Part shown: positions 15,205-21,633 of the stretch, in pieces
Layout of the letters: each line of letters begins with the position of its first letter
Numbering within the stretch: position 1 is the stretch's first letter
NCBI GenBank assembly: GCA_038246575.1
Contig: JBBRVU010000055.1
Location: forward strand, 1 to 21,633
Reading direction: 5' to 3'
Origin: JACCUZ01 sp038246575
Lineage (GTDB): Bacteria > Actinomycetota > Actinomycetes > JACCUZ01
Length of the DNA: 21,633 nucleotides
Program-made: the position numbers and the translations under genes
Notes under the pieces: generated by a model
Seen by the model: only the letters and a program-made list of their open reading frames with translations
The model's database searches: none
Told to the model about the DNA's origin: nothing

Positions 15205-16685
15205 CGGTGCGCCGCCGCGTACGGGTGCTCTACCCGCACCAGCTCTACGAGTCGCAGCTGGGAGCCGAGCGAGGCACCCGCTTCGTGCTCGTCGAGGACG
15301 ACCTGCTCTTCCGCGCGCAGCCCTTCCACGCGCAGAAGCTCGTGCTGCACCGCGCAGCCGGCCGCCACTTCGTCGACCGGATGCGCGAGGCGGGGTTCGA
15401 CGTCGACGTCGTCGAGACGGATGCCGGGCGCTTTTCCGGTGAGCGCCTCGCCGAGCACCTGGCGGCCATCCGACCAGACGAGCTGAAGGTGTTCGACCCG
15501 GTGGACGACTGGATGGTGCGGGACCTGCGGCGGTCTGCCGCCGACGCGGGCGTCGCCTTCGGACCCGAGGACGTCGAGGAGTCGCCAGCGTTCCTGACGA
15601 CGCGTCCCGAGCTCGTCGCGTGGTTCGGCGCGCACCGCGCCCGGATGGCGGGCTTCTACGCGTGGCAACGGCGCAGGCTCGACCTGCTCCTCGACGGGGG
15701 TCAGCCGGTGGGTGGCCGGTGGTCGTTCGACACCGAGAACAGGAAGAAGCTGCCGCGCGGCCACCCGGTGCCCGCATGGACCGCGGCGGAGCGGACACCG
15801 CACGTAGAGGACGCGGTGGGGTGGGTGCAGGAGGCGTTCCCTGAGGCACCTGGGCGCCCCACTGCCTACCGCTGGCCGGTCACCCACGAGCAGGCCCGCG
15901 CCGCGCTGCGCGAGTTCGTCGACGAGCGGCTCGCGCAGTTCGGTCCGTACGAGGACGCCATCTCGACCCGGCACCCCGTGCTCTTCCACGCGGCCATCAC
16001 GCCGGCTCTCAACTGCGGGCTCCTGAGCCCCGGGGAGGTTCTCGACGCCGTGCTCTCGGCCGCCGACGAGCAGGACGTCGAGCTGGCATCGCTCGAGGGG
16101 TTCGTGCGCCAGCTCGTGGGCTGGCGGGAGTACATGCGGGCGGCCTACCACGTCTACGGGCGGCGGATGCGTACGGCCAACAGCCTTCGCCACGTGCGCC
16201 CGCTGGCCCGGGCGTGGTGGGATGGCACCACGGGCCTCGACCCCGTCGACCACGTCGTCGAGGGTGTGCTCGAGCGGGGCTGGGCCCACCACATCGAGCG
16301 GCTCATGGTGCTCGGCAACGCCTTGTGCCTGCTGCGCACCGACCCCGTCGAGGTGTACCGGTGGTTCATGGCGATGTTCGTCGACGCCTACGACTGGGTG
16401 ATGGTGCCCAACGTGCACGCGATGTCGCAGTTCGCCGCCGGAGCGGCCCTGACGACCAAGCCCTACGTCTCCGGCAGCGCCTACCTACGTAGGATGTCCG
16501 ACTTCGGGCCGGGAGAGTGGCGCGACGACTGGGACGCCCTCTACTGGGCCTTCGTGGACGACCACCGCGAAGTCTTCGACGGAAACCCTCGGTCGCGCAT
16601 GACAGTGCGCACGTGGGAGTTGATGGATGCCGCTCGCCGCGAGGCGCTTGTCACCCGCGGGCGTGCGGTCATCGACCGGCTGTGA
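15201..16685 (+). CDS. FeS-BCP/PhrB-like cryptochrome/photolyase family protein lacking the FeS-ligand cysteines
   Basis: The 494-residue protein matches the prokaryotic (6-4) photolyase group (Agrobacterium PhrB/CryB). It has an N-terminal antenna half starting VRVLYPHQLYESQL, with FVLVEDDLLFRAQPFHAQKLVLHRAA, and a C-terminal FAD half with GWREYMRAAYHVYGRRM, HHIERLMVLGNALCLL, DAYDWVMVPNVHAMSQFA and TTKPYVSGSAYLRRMSDF. Known members bind a [4Fe-4S] cluster through four cysteines, three of them just after the RMSDY block in a CxxC...C arrangement before LYW. Here residues 432-450 read MSDFGPGEWRDDWDALYW: no cysteine, and a shorter loop. The whole protein has only two cysteines that I can find (272 and 376). 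It is either an FeS-less branch with altered repair or signalling function, or a degenerate copy. The frame is intact and coupled to the oxidoreductase gene. Confidence 0.88.
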   Translation: MTVRRRVRVLYPHQLYESQLGAERGTRFVLVEDDLLFRAQPFHAQKLVLHRAAGRHFVDRMREAGFDVDVVETDAGRFSGERLAEHLAAIRPDELKVFDPVDDWMVRDLRRSAADAGVAFGPEDVEESPAFLTTRPELVAWFGAHRARMAGFYAWQRRRLDLLLDGGQPVGGRWSFDTENRKKLPRGHPVPAWTAAERTPHVEDAVGWVQEAFPEAPGRPTAYRWPVTHEQARAALREFVDERLAQFGPYEDAISTRHPVLFHAAITPALNCGLLSPGEVLDAVLSAADEQDVELASLEGFVRQLVGWREYMRAAYHVYGRRMRTANSLRHVRPLARAWWDGTTGLDPVDHVVEGVLERGWAHHIERLMVLGNALCLLRTDPVEVYRWFMAMFVDAYDWVMVPNVHAMSQFAAGAALTTKPYVSGSAYLRRMSDFGPGEWRDDWDALYWAFVDDHREVFDGNPRSRMTVRTWELMDAARREALVTRGRAVIDRL

Positions 16686-16760
16686 GCGGGTTGCCCCGGT
16701 GTGCGAGACGGGTGGGGCGGAGACTTGCGCCGGCATGGCGGCCCCCCGCAGCCCTGATGA

Positions 16761-16776
16761 TCGGCGACGGCGCCGA
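16761..16776. terminator. Short hairpin between convergent genes, candidate terminator
   Basis: TCGGCG and CGCCGA pair perfectly around a 4-nt loop (ACGG). The element lies between the photolyase-like gene and the convergent antitoxin gene, so it could serve either direction. No T-run is present. Confidence 0.3.
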
Positions 16777-16889
16777 CACCTCGTCCGCCCGGGAGTTGTC
16801 TTGATGCCCGGTCGCGATCCCGCGCACCTACCTCATCCAGTGGTTCACGGCTCGCGCACACATGCGTCTCAGCGCCGCGAGTCGCCCAG

Positions 16890-17123
16890 TCACGCGGGTT
16901 TGTTCAGTTCATGTTCCACGGCGCGCCGGATCCATGCTGAGACTGACCGGTCGTCGGCGTCGGCGCGACGCTTGACCTCGGCGAGGAGCTCGGGTGGGAA
17001 CCGCACCGGGATGGGCGCGGTCAGGCGCTTGGTACGCCGGCGGGGGCCGCCCTGCGGCTCCTGGTTGGCCGGCTCCGCGTAGAAGTTGTACTCCTCATCG
17101 GGAGTCGGCGGTTCAATAGTCAT
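16890..17123 (-). CDS. Ribbon-helix-helix (BrnA/CopG-like) antitoxin
   Basis: The ATG at 17123 has a strong GGAGGG site 7 nt upstream, giving 77 residues. The C-terminal half, IPVRFPPELLAEVKRRADADDRSVSAWIRRAVEHEL, is a ribbon-helix-helix fold: a DNA-contacting strand followed by two helices with the turn DDRSVSAWI. The N-terminal half is acidic and unstructured-looking (EPPTPDEEYNFYAEP), as expected for the toxin-binding part of an antitoxin. It lies directly behind a BrnT-like toxin frame, and there is no stop codon between the two in this frame. Such antitoxins repress their own promoter. Confidence 0.8.
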   Translation of the reverse strand: MTIEPPTPDEEYNFYAEPANQEPQGGPRRRTKRLTAPIPVRFPPELLAEVKRRADADDRSVSAWIRRAVEHELNKPA

Positions 17124-17402
17124 CACGGTCCCTCCGGTAGGTCGTGGCGAGGCCCGAGATGCGTCGTAGCAGCCGATAGGTCGGCATTTGGTCTGGTCGC
17201 CAGAACGTGAAGGTGCGATCGGAACGACCAGAACCCTGCCGTGCGCCTCGGCCACCATCAGCCAATGAGCCGGTGGTTTGGCAGGGTAGAAGAGTGCGCT
17301 GCTCGTCCAGATCTCGAGTACGTCATCGACACCCAGATGCGGGTGCTTGAACAGGTGCGCGGCCTGCACGTCGATCTCGAAGGGGTCTCCTTCATCGAGC
17401 AC
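17113..17402 (-). pseudogene. BrnT-like toxin, apparently frameshifted near its 3' end
   Basis: The frame encodes VLDEGDPFEIDVQAAHLF, KHPHLGVDDVLEIW, PPAHWLMVAEAHGRVLVVPIAPS and KCRPIGCYDAS. This is the order of elements in small RelE-fold toxins of the BrnT kind: a helix with HGV/GVDD, a GR-plus-hydrophobic strand, and a closing RPI. After RPIGCYDA the current frame becomes SRASPRPTGGTV and runs without a stop into the antitoxin. One frame over, the same DNA reads SGLATTYRRDRDDY followed by TGA at 17113-17115, overlapping the antitoxin start by 11 bp. That is the expected toxin ending, so a 1-nt loss or similar indel near 17160 is likely. The start is uncertain: GTG at 17402 is chosen, but similarity-like residues begin earlier (DWRLSSIDLD), without a good start codon. 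It could be a sequencing error, a dead toxin or a natural fusion. Confidence 0.5.
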
Positions 17403-17433
17403 GTCGAGGTCGATTGAACTCAGCCGCCAATCT

Positions 17434-17439
17434 ACTGTA
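17434..17439 (-). promoter_or_regulatory. Candidate -10 box for the toxin-antitoxin unit
   Basis: On the minus strand TACAGT (TANNNT) sits in an unusually AT-rich patch (GTTTGTTATACAGTAG) in otherwise GC-rich DNA, just before the toxin-like frame. No convincing -35 is seen. Confidence 0.3.
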
Positions 17440-17674
17440 TAACAAACGACTACACGTTGGGTGCTGCGAGCAGGTGCGTTCCTGCGCCGCCTGCGGACAC
17501 TCCGCGCAACCATGAGCCCTGCTACTCATGCCCGGCTCGGTGCTGGCGACGAGGGTTTGCGTATGTCGACCGACAGGTACCTTCCGCCCGTGTTCTTGAG
17601 CCTTCTGGTGAGGACCCAACCCCCCGGCCCTTGGGCGCCGCGCCGCGCTGGCAGCCGCGCTGTGGCGCCCGGCG

Positions 17675-18040
17675 ATGATCCAGGCGGTTGAGCGGTGGTG
17701 CTTTCCCGTCGCTTCGGTGTGGCTTCCGTTCCTCGCTTTCATCTTCTTGTCAACCCGGACGTCGGGTGTCTTGGCCAGCCGGGCGTGGGGCACGGTGATG
17801 GTCGCCGTGGGATGGCTGCTCATGCTGTGCGGCAGTGCCGGTCTTGCTTGGGGGCTCTATCTCCTTCGCCTGGCGCTGGGCCCGGAGAACAGGGGCAATG
17901 AGCTGCGGGAGCTCGGAATCGGAATGTGTATCGCGGCGGCCGTGCTCAGTGCTGCTCTGGGCATCGCTGGGCTCTTCATGGTCGACGCCGGGAGCCGCCG
18001 CCGCCGCCGGCAAAGCGGGGATGCGTCGAGACAGCGATGA
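17675..18040 (+). CDS. Small three-helix membrane protein of unknown function
   Basis: The 121-residue frame has three hydrophobic segments: VASVWLPFLAFIFLS (about 12-27), WGTVMVAVGWLLMLCGSAGLAWGLYLL (about 38-65) and GMCIAAAVLSAALGIAGLFMV (about 82-103). A basic tail (GSRRRRRQSGDASRQR) would lie on the cytoplasmic side. The start ATG at 17675 has no strong ribosome binding site, so the true start may differ. No domain is recognised. It stands alone, between the toxin-antitoxin remnant (divergent) and the ABC exporter gene (convergent). Confidence 0.6.
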   Translation: MIQAVERWCFPVASVWLPFLAFIFLSTRTSGVLASRAWGTVMVAVGWLLMLCGSAGLAWGLYLLRLALGPENRGNELRELGIGMCIAAAVLSAALGIAGLFMVDAGSRRRRRQSGDASRQR

Positions 18041-18260
18041 AGGGCACGTTCGTGCGCGTCACTGCGCCGCGTGAGTGAGCGGGGCGGGGGCACGCAGGTG
18101 GAGGGGCCGCGCTCTACCGACCGGTTTCGACGCGATTCCGTTGTGGCCTGTGACGAGGGCGTCGTGTCGTGCTTGGAGGTTGTTGCGTCAGTTTGATCGT
18201 GATTCACGTCCGGGCAGGATGCTTCGGCCTCGCATCGCGTGCGGGCCGACGCATCCGTCA

Positions 18261-18279
18261 TCGGCGCCCGAGGTGCCGA
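18261..18279 (-). terminator. Hairpin just after the ABC exporter gene, candidate terminator
   Basis: TCGGCGCC (18261-18268) and GGTGCCGA (18272-18279) form an 8-bp stem with one wobble-type mismatch and a 3-nt CGA loop. It starts at the last bases of the gene and has no T-run. Confidence 0.35.
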
Positions 18280-18280
18280 G

Positions 18281-20197
18281 TCAGACCAGGAGCTGATGCT
18301 GGGCGAGATCGCGGTAGAGCGGCGTGGAGTCGACGAGGTCGAAGTGCGCGCCCTGACCGACGACCTGACCGTGGTCCATGACGACGATGTGGTCGCTGTC
18401 GACGACGGTGGACAGGCGGTGGGCGATCACGATGAGTGTGCGATCGGTCGCGACGGCGTCGATCGCGTCGCGCATGCGCTGCTCGTTGAGGCCGTCCAGT
18501 GAGGAGGTCGACTCGTCCAGCAGCAGGATCGGGGGTGCGGCCAGCAGCGCACGGGCGATCGCGAGGCGCTGGCGCTCGCCGCCGGAGAGCATGACGCCGC
18601 TCTCGCCGACCGGGGCATGCACGCCGAGGGGATTGCGCTCGAGCACCTCGCCCAGGTTCACGGCGCGCAGCACGCGCTCGCAGTCGTCATCGGATGCCTC
18701 GGGCGAGGCCAGTCGCAGGTTCTCGGCGATCGTCCCGGCGAGGGTCGGGGCATCCTGCTCGACGTAGCCCAGGCGCGCGCGCAGCGCGGCACGGTCGAGC
18801 GTTCGCACGTCTTCTCCGTCGATCAGCACAGCGCCGTCCGACGGGTCGTAGAAGCGTTCGATGAGGGCGAGGGTCGTGCTCTTCCCTGCGCCCGACGGCC
18901 CGACCAGTGCCACGCGAGCGCCTCGCGGCACCGAGAAGGACACTCCGCGCAGTACCTCTGCGGCGAAGGGGGTGGGTGCGAGGTCCTCGGTCCCCGACTT
19001 GGAGTAGGCGTCGACGTGCGCGCTCTCGAGGAGCGCGAGCGCCTCGGACTCCGCCGTGCGCCGCGCGACGACGACGGCCTCGGGATAGCGGAAGTGCACG
19101 TCGCGGAACTCGATCGCCGCGCCGGGCGAACCGGCAGGACGGTCGTCGGCGTCCTGCACGCGCGTCGCCAGCGCGGCGTCGCCCTGCGTCTCGGTCGGCA
19201 GATCGAGGATCTCCTGGATGCGGCCGAGGGCGCCCAGCGCCTGGTTGACGGACGTGATCGCGCCGAAGGTCGATCCGAGCGGGGCGATCAGCAGGAACAG
19301 GAACATGATGAAGGTGACCAGCGCGGCGACGGTGATCGCGCCGGAGGCGACCCGCAGTCCGCCGACACCGAGCACGACCAGCAGCGACAGCTGCAGCGCG
19401 ATCCCCGCGATCGGCACGATGAGCGCCGACACCTTCGCGATCCGCACACCTTGGTCGTAGGCCTCCTGCGCCAGGCCCGCGATCGCCGCCTCCTCGCGGC
19501 CGCTTGCGCCGGCCGCACGCACGGTGCGGATCGATCCGACGGATCGCTCCACGCCCGACGCGAGCTCGCCCACCTTCTCCTGCTGGTCTCGCGTTGCCGT
19601 GCGGATCCGTCCGCTGAGCAGCGTCACGCCCCCGATCGACAGACCGATCACCAGGACGATGAGACCCAGCAGCGCCGGGTCGATGAGCGCCATCGCCACG
19701 AGGGCGCCAACGAAGACCAAGCTGTTTCCGACGGCATCGGCCAGACCCTGCGTAAGGACGGCATACAGCAGAGTCGTGTCGGTCCCGACCCGCGAGACGA
19801 GATCGCCCGTTCGCCGCGCGTCGAACTCCCTGATCGGCAGGTGCAGGATGCGCCCGATCAGCATGCGCCGCGATGAGTAGACCACGGCAGTGCCGGTGCG
19901 CTGCAGCAGGAAACGTTGAAAGCCTGAGATGACCGATGCCGCGACCACGAGCGCGAAGACACCCCAGACGAGCATGCCCAGCGGCTCGCCGGCCTGGACG
20001 CGGCCGATGAGCAGGCCCACCAGCAGCGGCTGGGCCAGGGTCGCGATCGCGCCGAAGATGCTCAAGATCACCACGATCACGAGCACACGACGGTGCTCGA
20101 GGAGGAACGGCAGCAACTGCTTCAGGCTCGCGCGCGGACCCTCTTCAGGCGCGCGACGGCCGCGGCGTCCGCGGGTGGAGGTGGTTGTGCTGGACAT
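18281..20197 (-). CDS. ABC exporter half-transporter (fused membrane and ATPase domains)
   Basis: The 638-residue protein has an N-terminal six-helix exporter domain (first helix about 36-64, VLVIVVILSIFGAIATLAQPLLVGLLIG) and a C-terminal ATPase. The ATPase motifs are complete: Walker A GPSGAGKST (433-441), signature LSGGERQR (from 537), Walker B ILLLDESTSS with Asp561-Glu562, and His593 in VIAHRLST. It is of the MsbA/LmrA multidrug or lipid exporter type and should work as a homodimer, or with a partner half outside this window. An insert of about 60 residues between the linker and the ATPase (VVVARRTAESEALALLESAHVDAYSKSG) departs from the usual compact layout. The start ATG at 20197 has AGGGAA 5 nt upstream. 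It lies 42 bp behind the HTH gene and is probably cotranscribed and repressed with it. The substrate is unknown. Confidence 0.93.
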   Translation of the reverse strand: MSSTTTSTRGRRGRRAPEEGPRASLKQLLPFLLEHRRVLVIVVILSIFGAIATLAQPLLVGLLIGRVQAGEPLGMLVWGVFALVVAASVISGFQRFLLQRTGTAVVYSSRRMLIGRILHLPIREFDARRTGDLVSRVGTDTTLLYAVLTQGLADAVGNSLVFVGALVAMALIDPALLGLIVLVIGLSIGGVTLLSGRIRTATRDQQEKVGELASGVERSVGSIRTVRAAGASGREEAAIAGLAQEAYDQGVRIAKVSALIVPIAGIALQLSLLVVLGVGGLRVASGAITVAALVTFIMFLFLLIAPLGSTFGAITSVNQALGALGRIQEILDLPTETQGDAALATRVQDADDRPAGSPGAAIEFRDVHFRYPEAVVVARRTAESEALALLESAHVDAYSKSGTEDLAPTPFAAEVLRGVSFSVPRGARVALVGPSGAGKSTTLALIERFYDPSDGAVLIDGEDVRTLDRAALRARLGYVEQDAPTLAGTIAENLRLASPEASDDDCERVLRAVNLGEVLERNPLGVHAPVGESGVMLSGGERQRLAIARALLAAPPILLLDESTSSLDGLNEQRMRDAIDAVATDRTLIVIAHRLSTVVDSDHIVVMDHGQVVGQGAHFDLVDSTPLYRDLAQHQLLV

Positions 20198-20239
20198 GCG
20201 GGTTCCCTGCCGATTGATGCGGGAGAGCGGGCGAGAGCC

Positions 20240-20452
20240 CTATCTACGACCGTACTTCTTGTGCACGGCCTGTCTGCTGACGCCGAGGGCGCCGGCGATC
20301 GCGACCCAGGAGAATCCCAGAGCCCGAGCCCGGCGCACCTGCTCGGCCTCGGCGCGGGCGAGGTCGGCGTGCAGAGCCTGCAGCCGGCGCAGCTCGGGCA
20401 GCGGCTCGCCTCCCTGTGCGGCGCCGATGGCCGTGCGGATGTCAGCGCTCAC
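20240..20452 (-). CDS. Small helix-turn-helix regulator, likely local repressor of the exporter operon
   Basis: The 70-residue reading from the GTG at 20452 ends in a clear helix-turn-helix (LGFSWVAIAGALGVSRQAVHKKYGRR, about 45-70), preceded by a charged helix (LPELRRLQALHADLARAEAEQVRRAR) that may dimerise. A TTG at 20473 is an alternative start that adds seven residues, but it lies in the promoter palindrome. The GTG follows a TACGGT -10 box by 7 nt and has no ribosome binding site, the pattern of a leaderless actinobacterial mRNA. Two palindromes cover the promoter, so autorepression is likely, with the exporter as the downstream target. Confidence 0.8.
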   Translation of the reverse strand: MSADIRTAIGAAQGGEPLPELRRLQALHADLARAEAEQVRRARALGFSWVAIAGALGVSRQAVHKKYGRR

Positions 20453-20455
20453 GCG

Positions 20456-20500
20456 GTCAACCGTAGTTGACAAACCGAATGCCCGTCAACTTAGGTTGAC
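20456..20500 (-). promoter_or_regulatory. Promoter with twin GTCAAC-N4-GTTGAC palindromes
   Basis: Identical palindromes occur at 20456-20471 and 20485-20500, with centres 29 bp apart; a further half-site GGTTGA lies at 20504-20509. On the minus strand TTGACG (20489-20484) and TACGGT (20465-20460) form a -35/-10 pair with an 18-bp gap. One palindrome therefore covers each box, and the RNA would begin at about the GTG start of the HTH gene. Confidence 0.65.
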
Positions 20501-20546
20501 GCCGGTTGAAGGTGGTGTCCTCGATCCCCGCCAGCAACCCGAACCC

Positions 20547-20580
20547 CGGTCGTTGAGCGAGCGAAGCGAATCGACACCAC
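20547..20580. repeat. GAGCGAGCGAAGCGA-type intergenic element
   Basis: CGGTCGTTGAGCGAGCGAAGCGAATCGACACC is compositionally distinct, with GTCGTT and AATCGAC as imperfect complementary ends. I associate this kind of motif with short dispersed intergenic elements of Microbacteriaceae, often lying after genes. Only one copy is present in the window, so repetition cannot be shown here. Confidence 0.45.
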
Positions 20581-20596
20581 ACGAACCGTCGCGACA

Positions 20597-20624
20597 GGCC
20601 CGGCCCTCGGAAGAAGACCGGGCC
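20597..20624. terminator. GGCCCGG/CCGGGCC hairpin upstream of the integrase remnant
   Basis: A perfect 7-bp stem with a 14-nt loop lies in the gap between the divergent HTH and integrase genes. It may be a terminator, or a leftover of DNA that was once transcribed through. Confidence 0.25.
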
Positions 20625-21501
20625 ACCTTCGACCGAGGTCAGTGCGTCAAGTAGCCGCTTGCAGGGCCTGCCGCGGTGGCGAGGTTTGGGCTTACCGTCG
20701 GATGGTTCGAGTGCCTGGCCGCGGCGGCGGGGGCGTGGCGTGGGCCTCTGAGTAGGTCGCCGCGCGAGGTGATCCCATGTCCACTCCAACTGCACTGTTG
20801 CCGTTCCAGCCGGCTACGTTGTCGACCGCCCACCTAGCGCCGGTCTCCTTTCTGGCTCGCGCCTCCGCCCGGACTCACCACCTGTACGCCTTCCGATCGA
20901 GGGAGTGGTTCGACTGGCGCGAGCGCAACGGGCTGGACCCGTTGGTGGGGGTCCAGCGCGCGCATGTCGAGCTGTACATCCGCAGTTTGGGCGAGCGCGG
21001 CCTGATGGACTCCAGCGTGGTGTCGATGATGAACGGGGTCCGCGGCTTCTTCCGGTTCGCGCACATCGACGGCCTCATCACGGCCGACCCAGCCGTGTAC
21101 GCCCGGCTGCCGAAAGTCCAGCGCGACGAGTCCCGCACCCAAGGACTGGACCGGCTCGAGCTGATCCGCTTCCTGCAGGTCGCCCAGCCCATCACCGTCC
21201 ACCTCGACCGGCGCGACGCCAACCGGATGGTCACCAGGATCGCGAAGTCGGCCGGCATCCCACGGCAGATCAGCCCGCACTCACTACGGCGCGCAGCGAT
21301 CACCAACGCACTGGATGCCGGGGTGCCACTTCGCGACGCGCAGATCCTCGCCCGCCACGCCGACCCCAGGACCACCGAGCACTACGACAGGGCACGCGGC
21401 AACCTCGACCGGCACGCCGTGCACTTCCTGACCGCCTACATCGCCGGCGTCCAAACAGTTCCAGTTCCCGCGAAACGTCACGGTCTCGAACTCAGAAGGC
21501 G

Positions 21502-21520
21502 TGGTACCGCCGTAGTACCA
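21502..21520. promoter_or_regulatory. TGGTAC-N7-GTACCA inverted repeat before the antitoxin gene
   Basis: Perfect 6-bp arms flank a 7-bp spacer. TACCAT (21516-21521) fits TANNNT and lies 6 nt before the ATG at 21528, so the antitoxin mRNA may be leaderless and the repeat an autoregulatory operator. Confidence 0.5.
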
Positions 21521-21527
21521 TCGATGG

Positions 21528-21633
21528 ATGGCGATGAACCTGCGGCTCACGGACTCAGAGAGCGAAGCCCTACGCGCCAAGGCCGAGCAGGAGGGCCGCT
21601 CCATGCAGGAAGTCGCGAAGACGGCGATCGCCC
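21528..21633 (+). CDS. Antitoxin N-terminus (Phd/FitA/CopG-like), cut by the window edge
   Basis: From the ATG at 21528 (a second ATG lies two codons on) the frame reads MAMNLRLTDSESEALRAKA and continues EQEGRSMQEVAKTAIA to the end of the window. This is the start of short actinobacterial antitoxins, often paired with a Doc/Fic or PIN toxin: a DNA-contacting strand (MNLRLT) followed by two helices with the turn EGRSMQEV. The rest of the gene and any toxin lie outside. It overlaps the 3' tail of the degenerate integrase frame in another frame, which suggests that the tail is not under selection. Confidence 0.65.
   Translation, partial: MAMNLRLTDSESEALRAKAEQEGRSMQEVAKTAIA

Larger units (their letters stand above)
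20777..21633 (+). pseudogene. Tyrosine recombinase/integrase with internal deletion, open to the window edge
   Basis: A frame from the ATG at 20777 (GAGG 7 nt upstream) stays open to the end of the window. Residues about 20-105 are the N-terminal SAM-like core-binding domain (THHLYAFRSREWFDWRERNG, MMNGVRGFFRFAHIDGL). The C-terminal catalytic part is present: ISPHSLRRAAITNALDAG (His168, Arg171), ILARHADPRTTEHYDRA with His194 and the nucleophile Tyr203. Between LDRLELIRFLQVAQ and LDRRDANRMVTRIAK, near 21195-21210, roughly 100 residues are missing, including the block with the first catalytic Arg and the beta-hairpin Lys. The deletion is in frame. The usual stop after AYIAGV is also absent, and the frame reads through the antitoxin start. 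It should be unable to recombine DNA, and marks a former mobile element. Confidence 0.8.

Noticed and set aside
14239..15849. 536-codon minus-strand frame opposite the oxidoreductase and photolyase genes
   Set aside because: It is a GC-driven shadow: repetitive Arg/Pro composition, no motif, and fully antisense to two well-supported genes.
15102..16418. 438-codon minus-strand frame opposite the photolyase-like gene
   Set aside because: Its codons are complementary to the photolyase frame and the translation (VEHLQLVW, DDVDVEPRL) has no fold signature; it is an antisense shadow.
18617..19876. 419-codon plus-strand frame opposite the ABC exporter
   Set aside because: It is rich in Gly/Arg/Asp/His/Gln with no recognisable domain, and the exporter on the other strand has every expected motif.
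1..21633. CRISPR arrays, tRNA or rRNA genes, insertion-sequence ends
   Set aside because: I saw no regularly spaced repeats, cloverleaf-like segments or transposase genes; the only mobile-element trace is the defective integrase.

Overview
The window is GC-rich DNA with dense, overlapping genes, actinobacterial features (a SARP/AfsR-type regulator, TANNNT -10 boxes, apparently leaderless mRNAs) and no tRNA, rRNA or CRISPR array that I could find. It fits an actinomycete, most likely of the order Micrococcales. The right-hand end (about 18.2-20.6 kb) carries an ABC exporter, a small HTH gene and a short intergenic element of the GAGCGAGCGAAGCG type that I associate with Microbacteriaceae. The mixture of gene styles, a broken integrase and toxin-antitoxin remnants mark this as an accessory region.

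Layout. 1-345: 3' end of an extended short-chain dehydrogenase. 346-1414: about 1 kb with no convincing gene, ending in a hairpin that may terminate the operon to its right. 10041 down to 1415 (minus strand): a tight five-gene operon encoding, in order of transcription, a bulb-lectin/aerolysin-like pore-forming protein, a VioB-type ferritin-like protein, a LodA/GoxA-type CTQ amino-acid oxidase, its LodB/GoxB-type flavoprotein, and a 1130-residue protein with a propeller-like N-terminus, an Ig-like domain and long helical and hydrophobic parts. 10218-13331 (plus strand, divergent): a 1037-residue AfsR-like regulator (SARP DNA-binding/BTAD + NB-ARC + WD40 propeller). The gene-free strip between it and the operon holds phased direct repeats that look like a SARP operator.

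13933-16685: a translationally coupled pair, an FAD-dependent oxidoreductase and an FeS-BCP/PhrB-like photolyase that has lost the C-terminal cysteines of its iron-sulfur cluster. 16890-17402: a ribbon-helix-helix antitoxin preceded by a damaged BrnT-like toxin reading frame. 17675-18040: a small membrane protein. 20452 down to 18281: an HTH regulator and an ABC exporter behind a promoter covered by two identical palindromes. 20777-end: a tyrosine recombinase with the middle of its catalytic domain deleted, overlapped by the start of a second antitoxin gene with its own inverted repeat.

The part most likely to be undescribed is the five-gene operon with its regulator. It would join a sugar-binding pore former, a peroxide-producing protein-derived-quinone oxidase with its maturation enzyme, a diiron/ferritin-like enzyme of the kind that uses oxidase products, and a giant multidomain protein, under a signal-integrating STAND regulator. 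An antagonistic, defensive or natural-product role is plausible but inferred.
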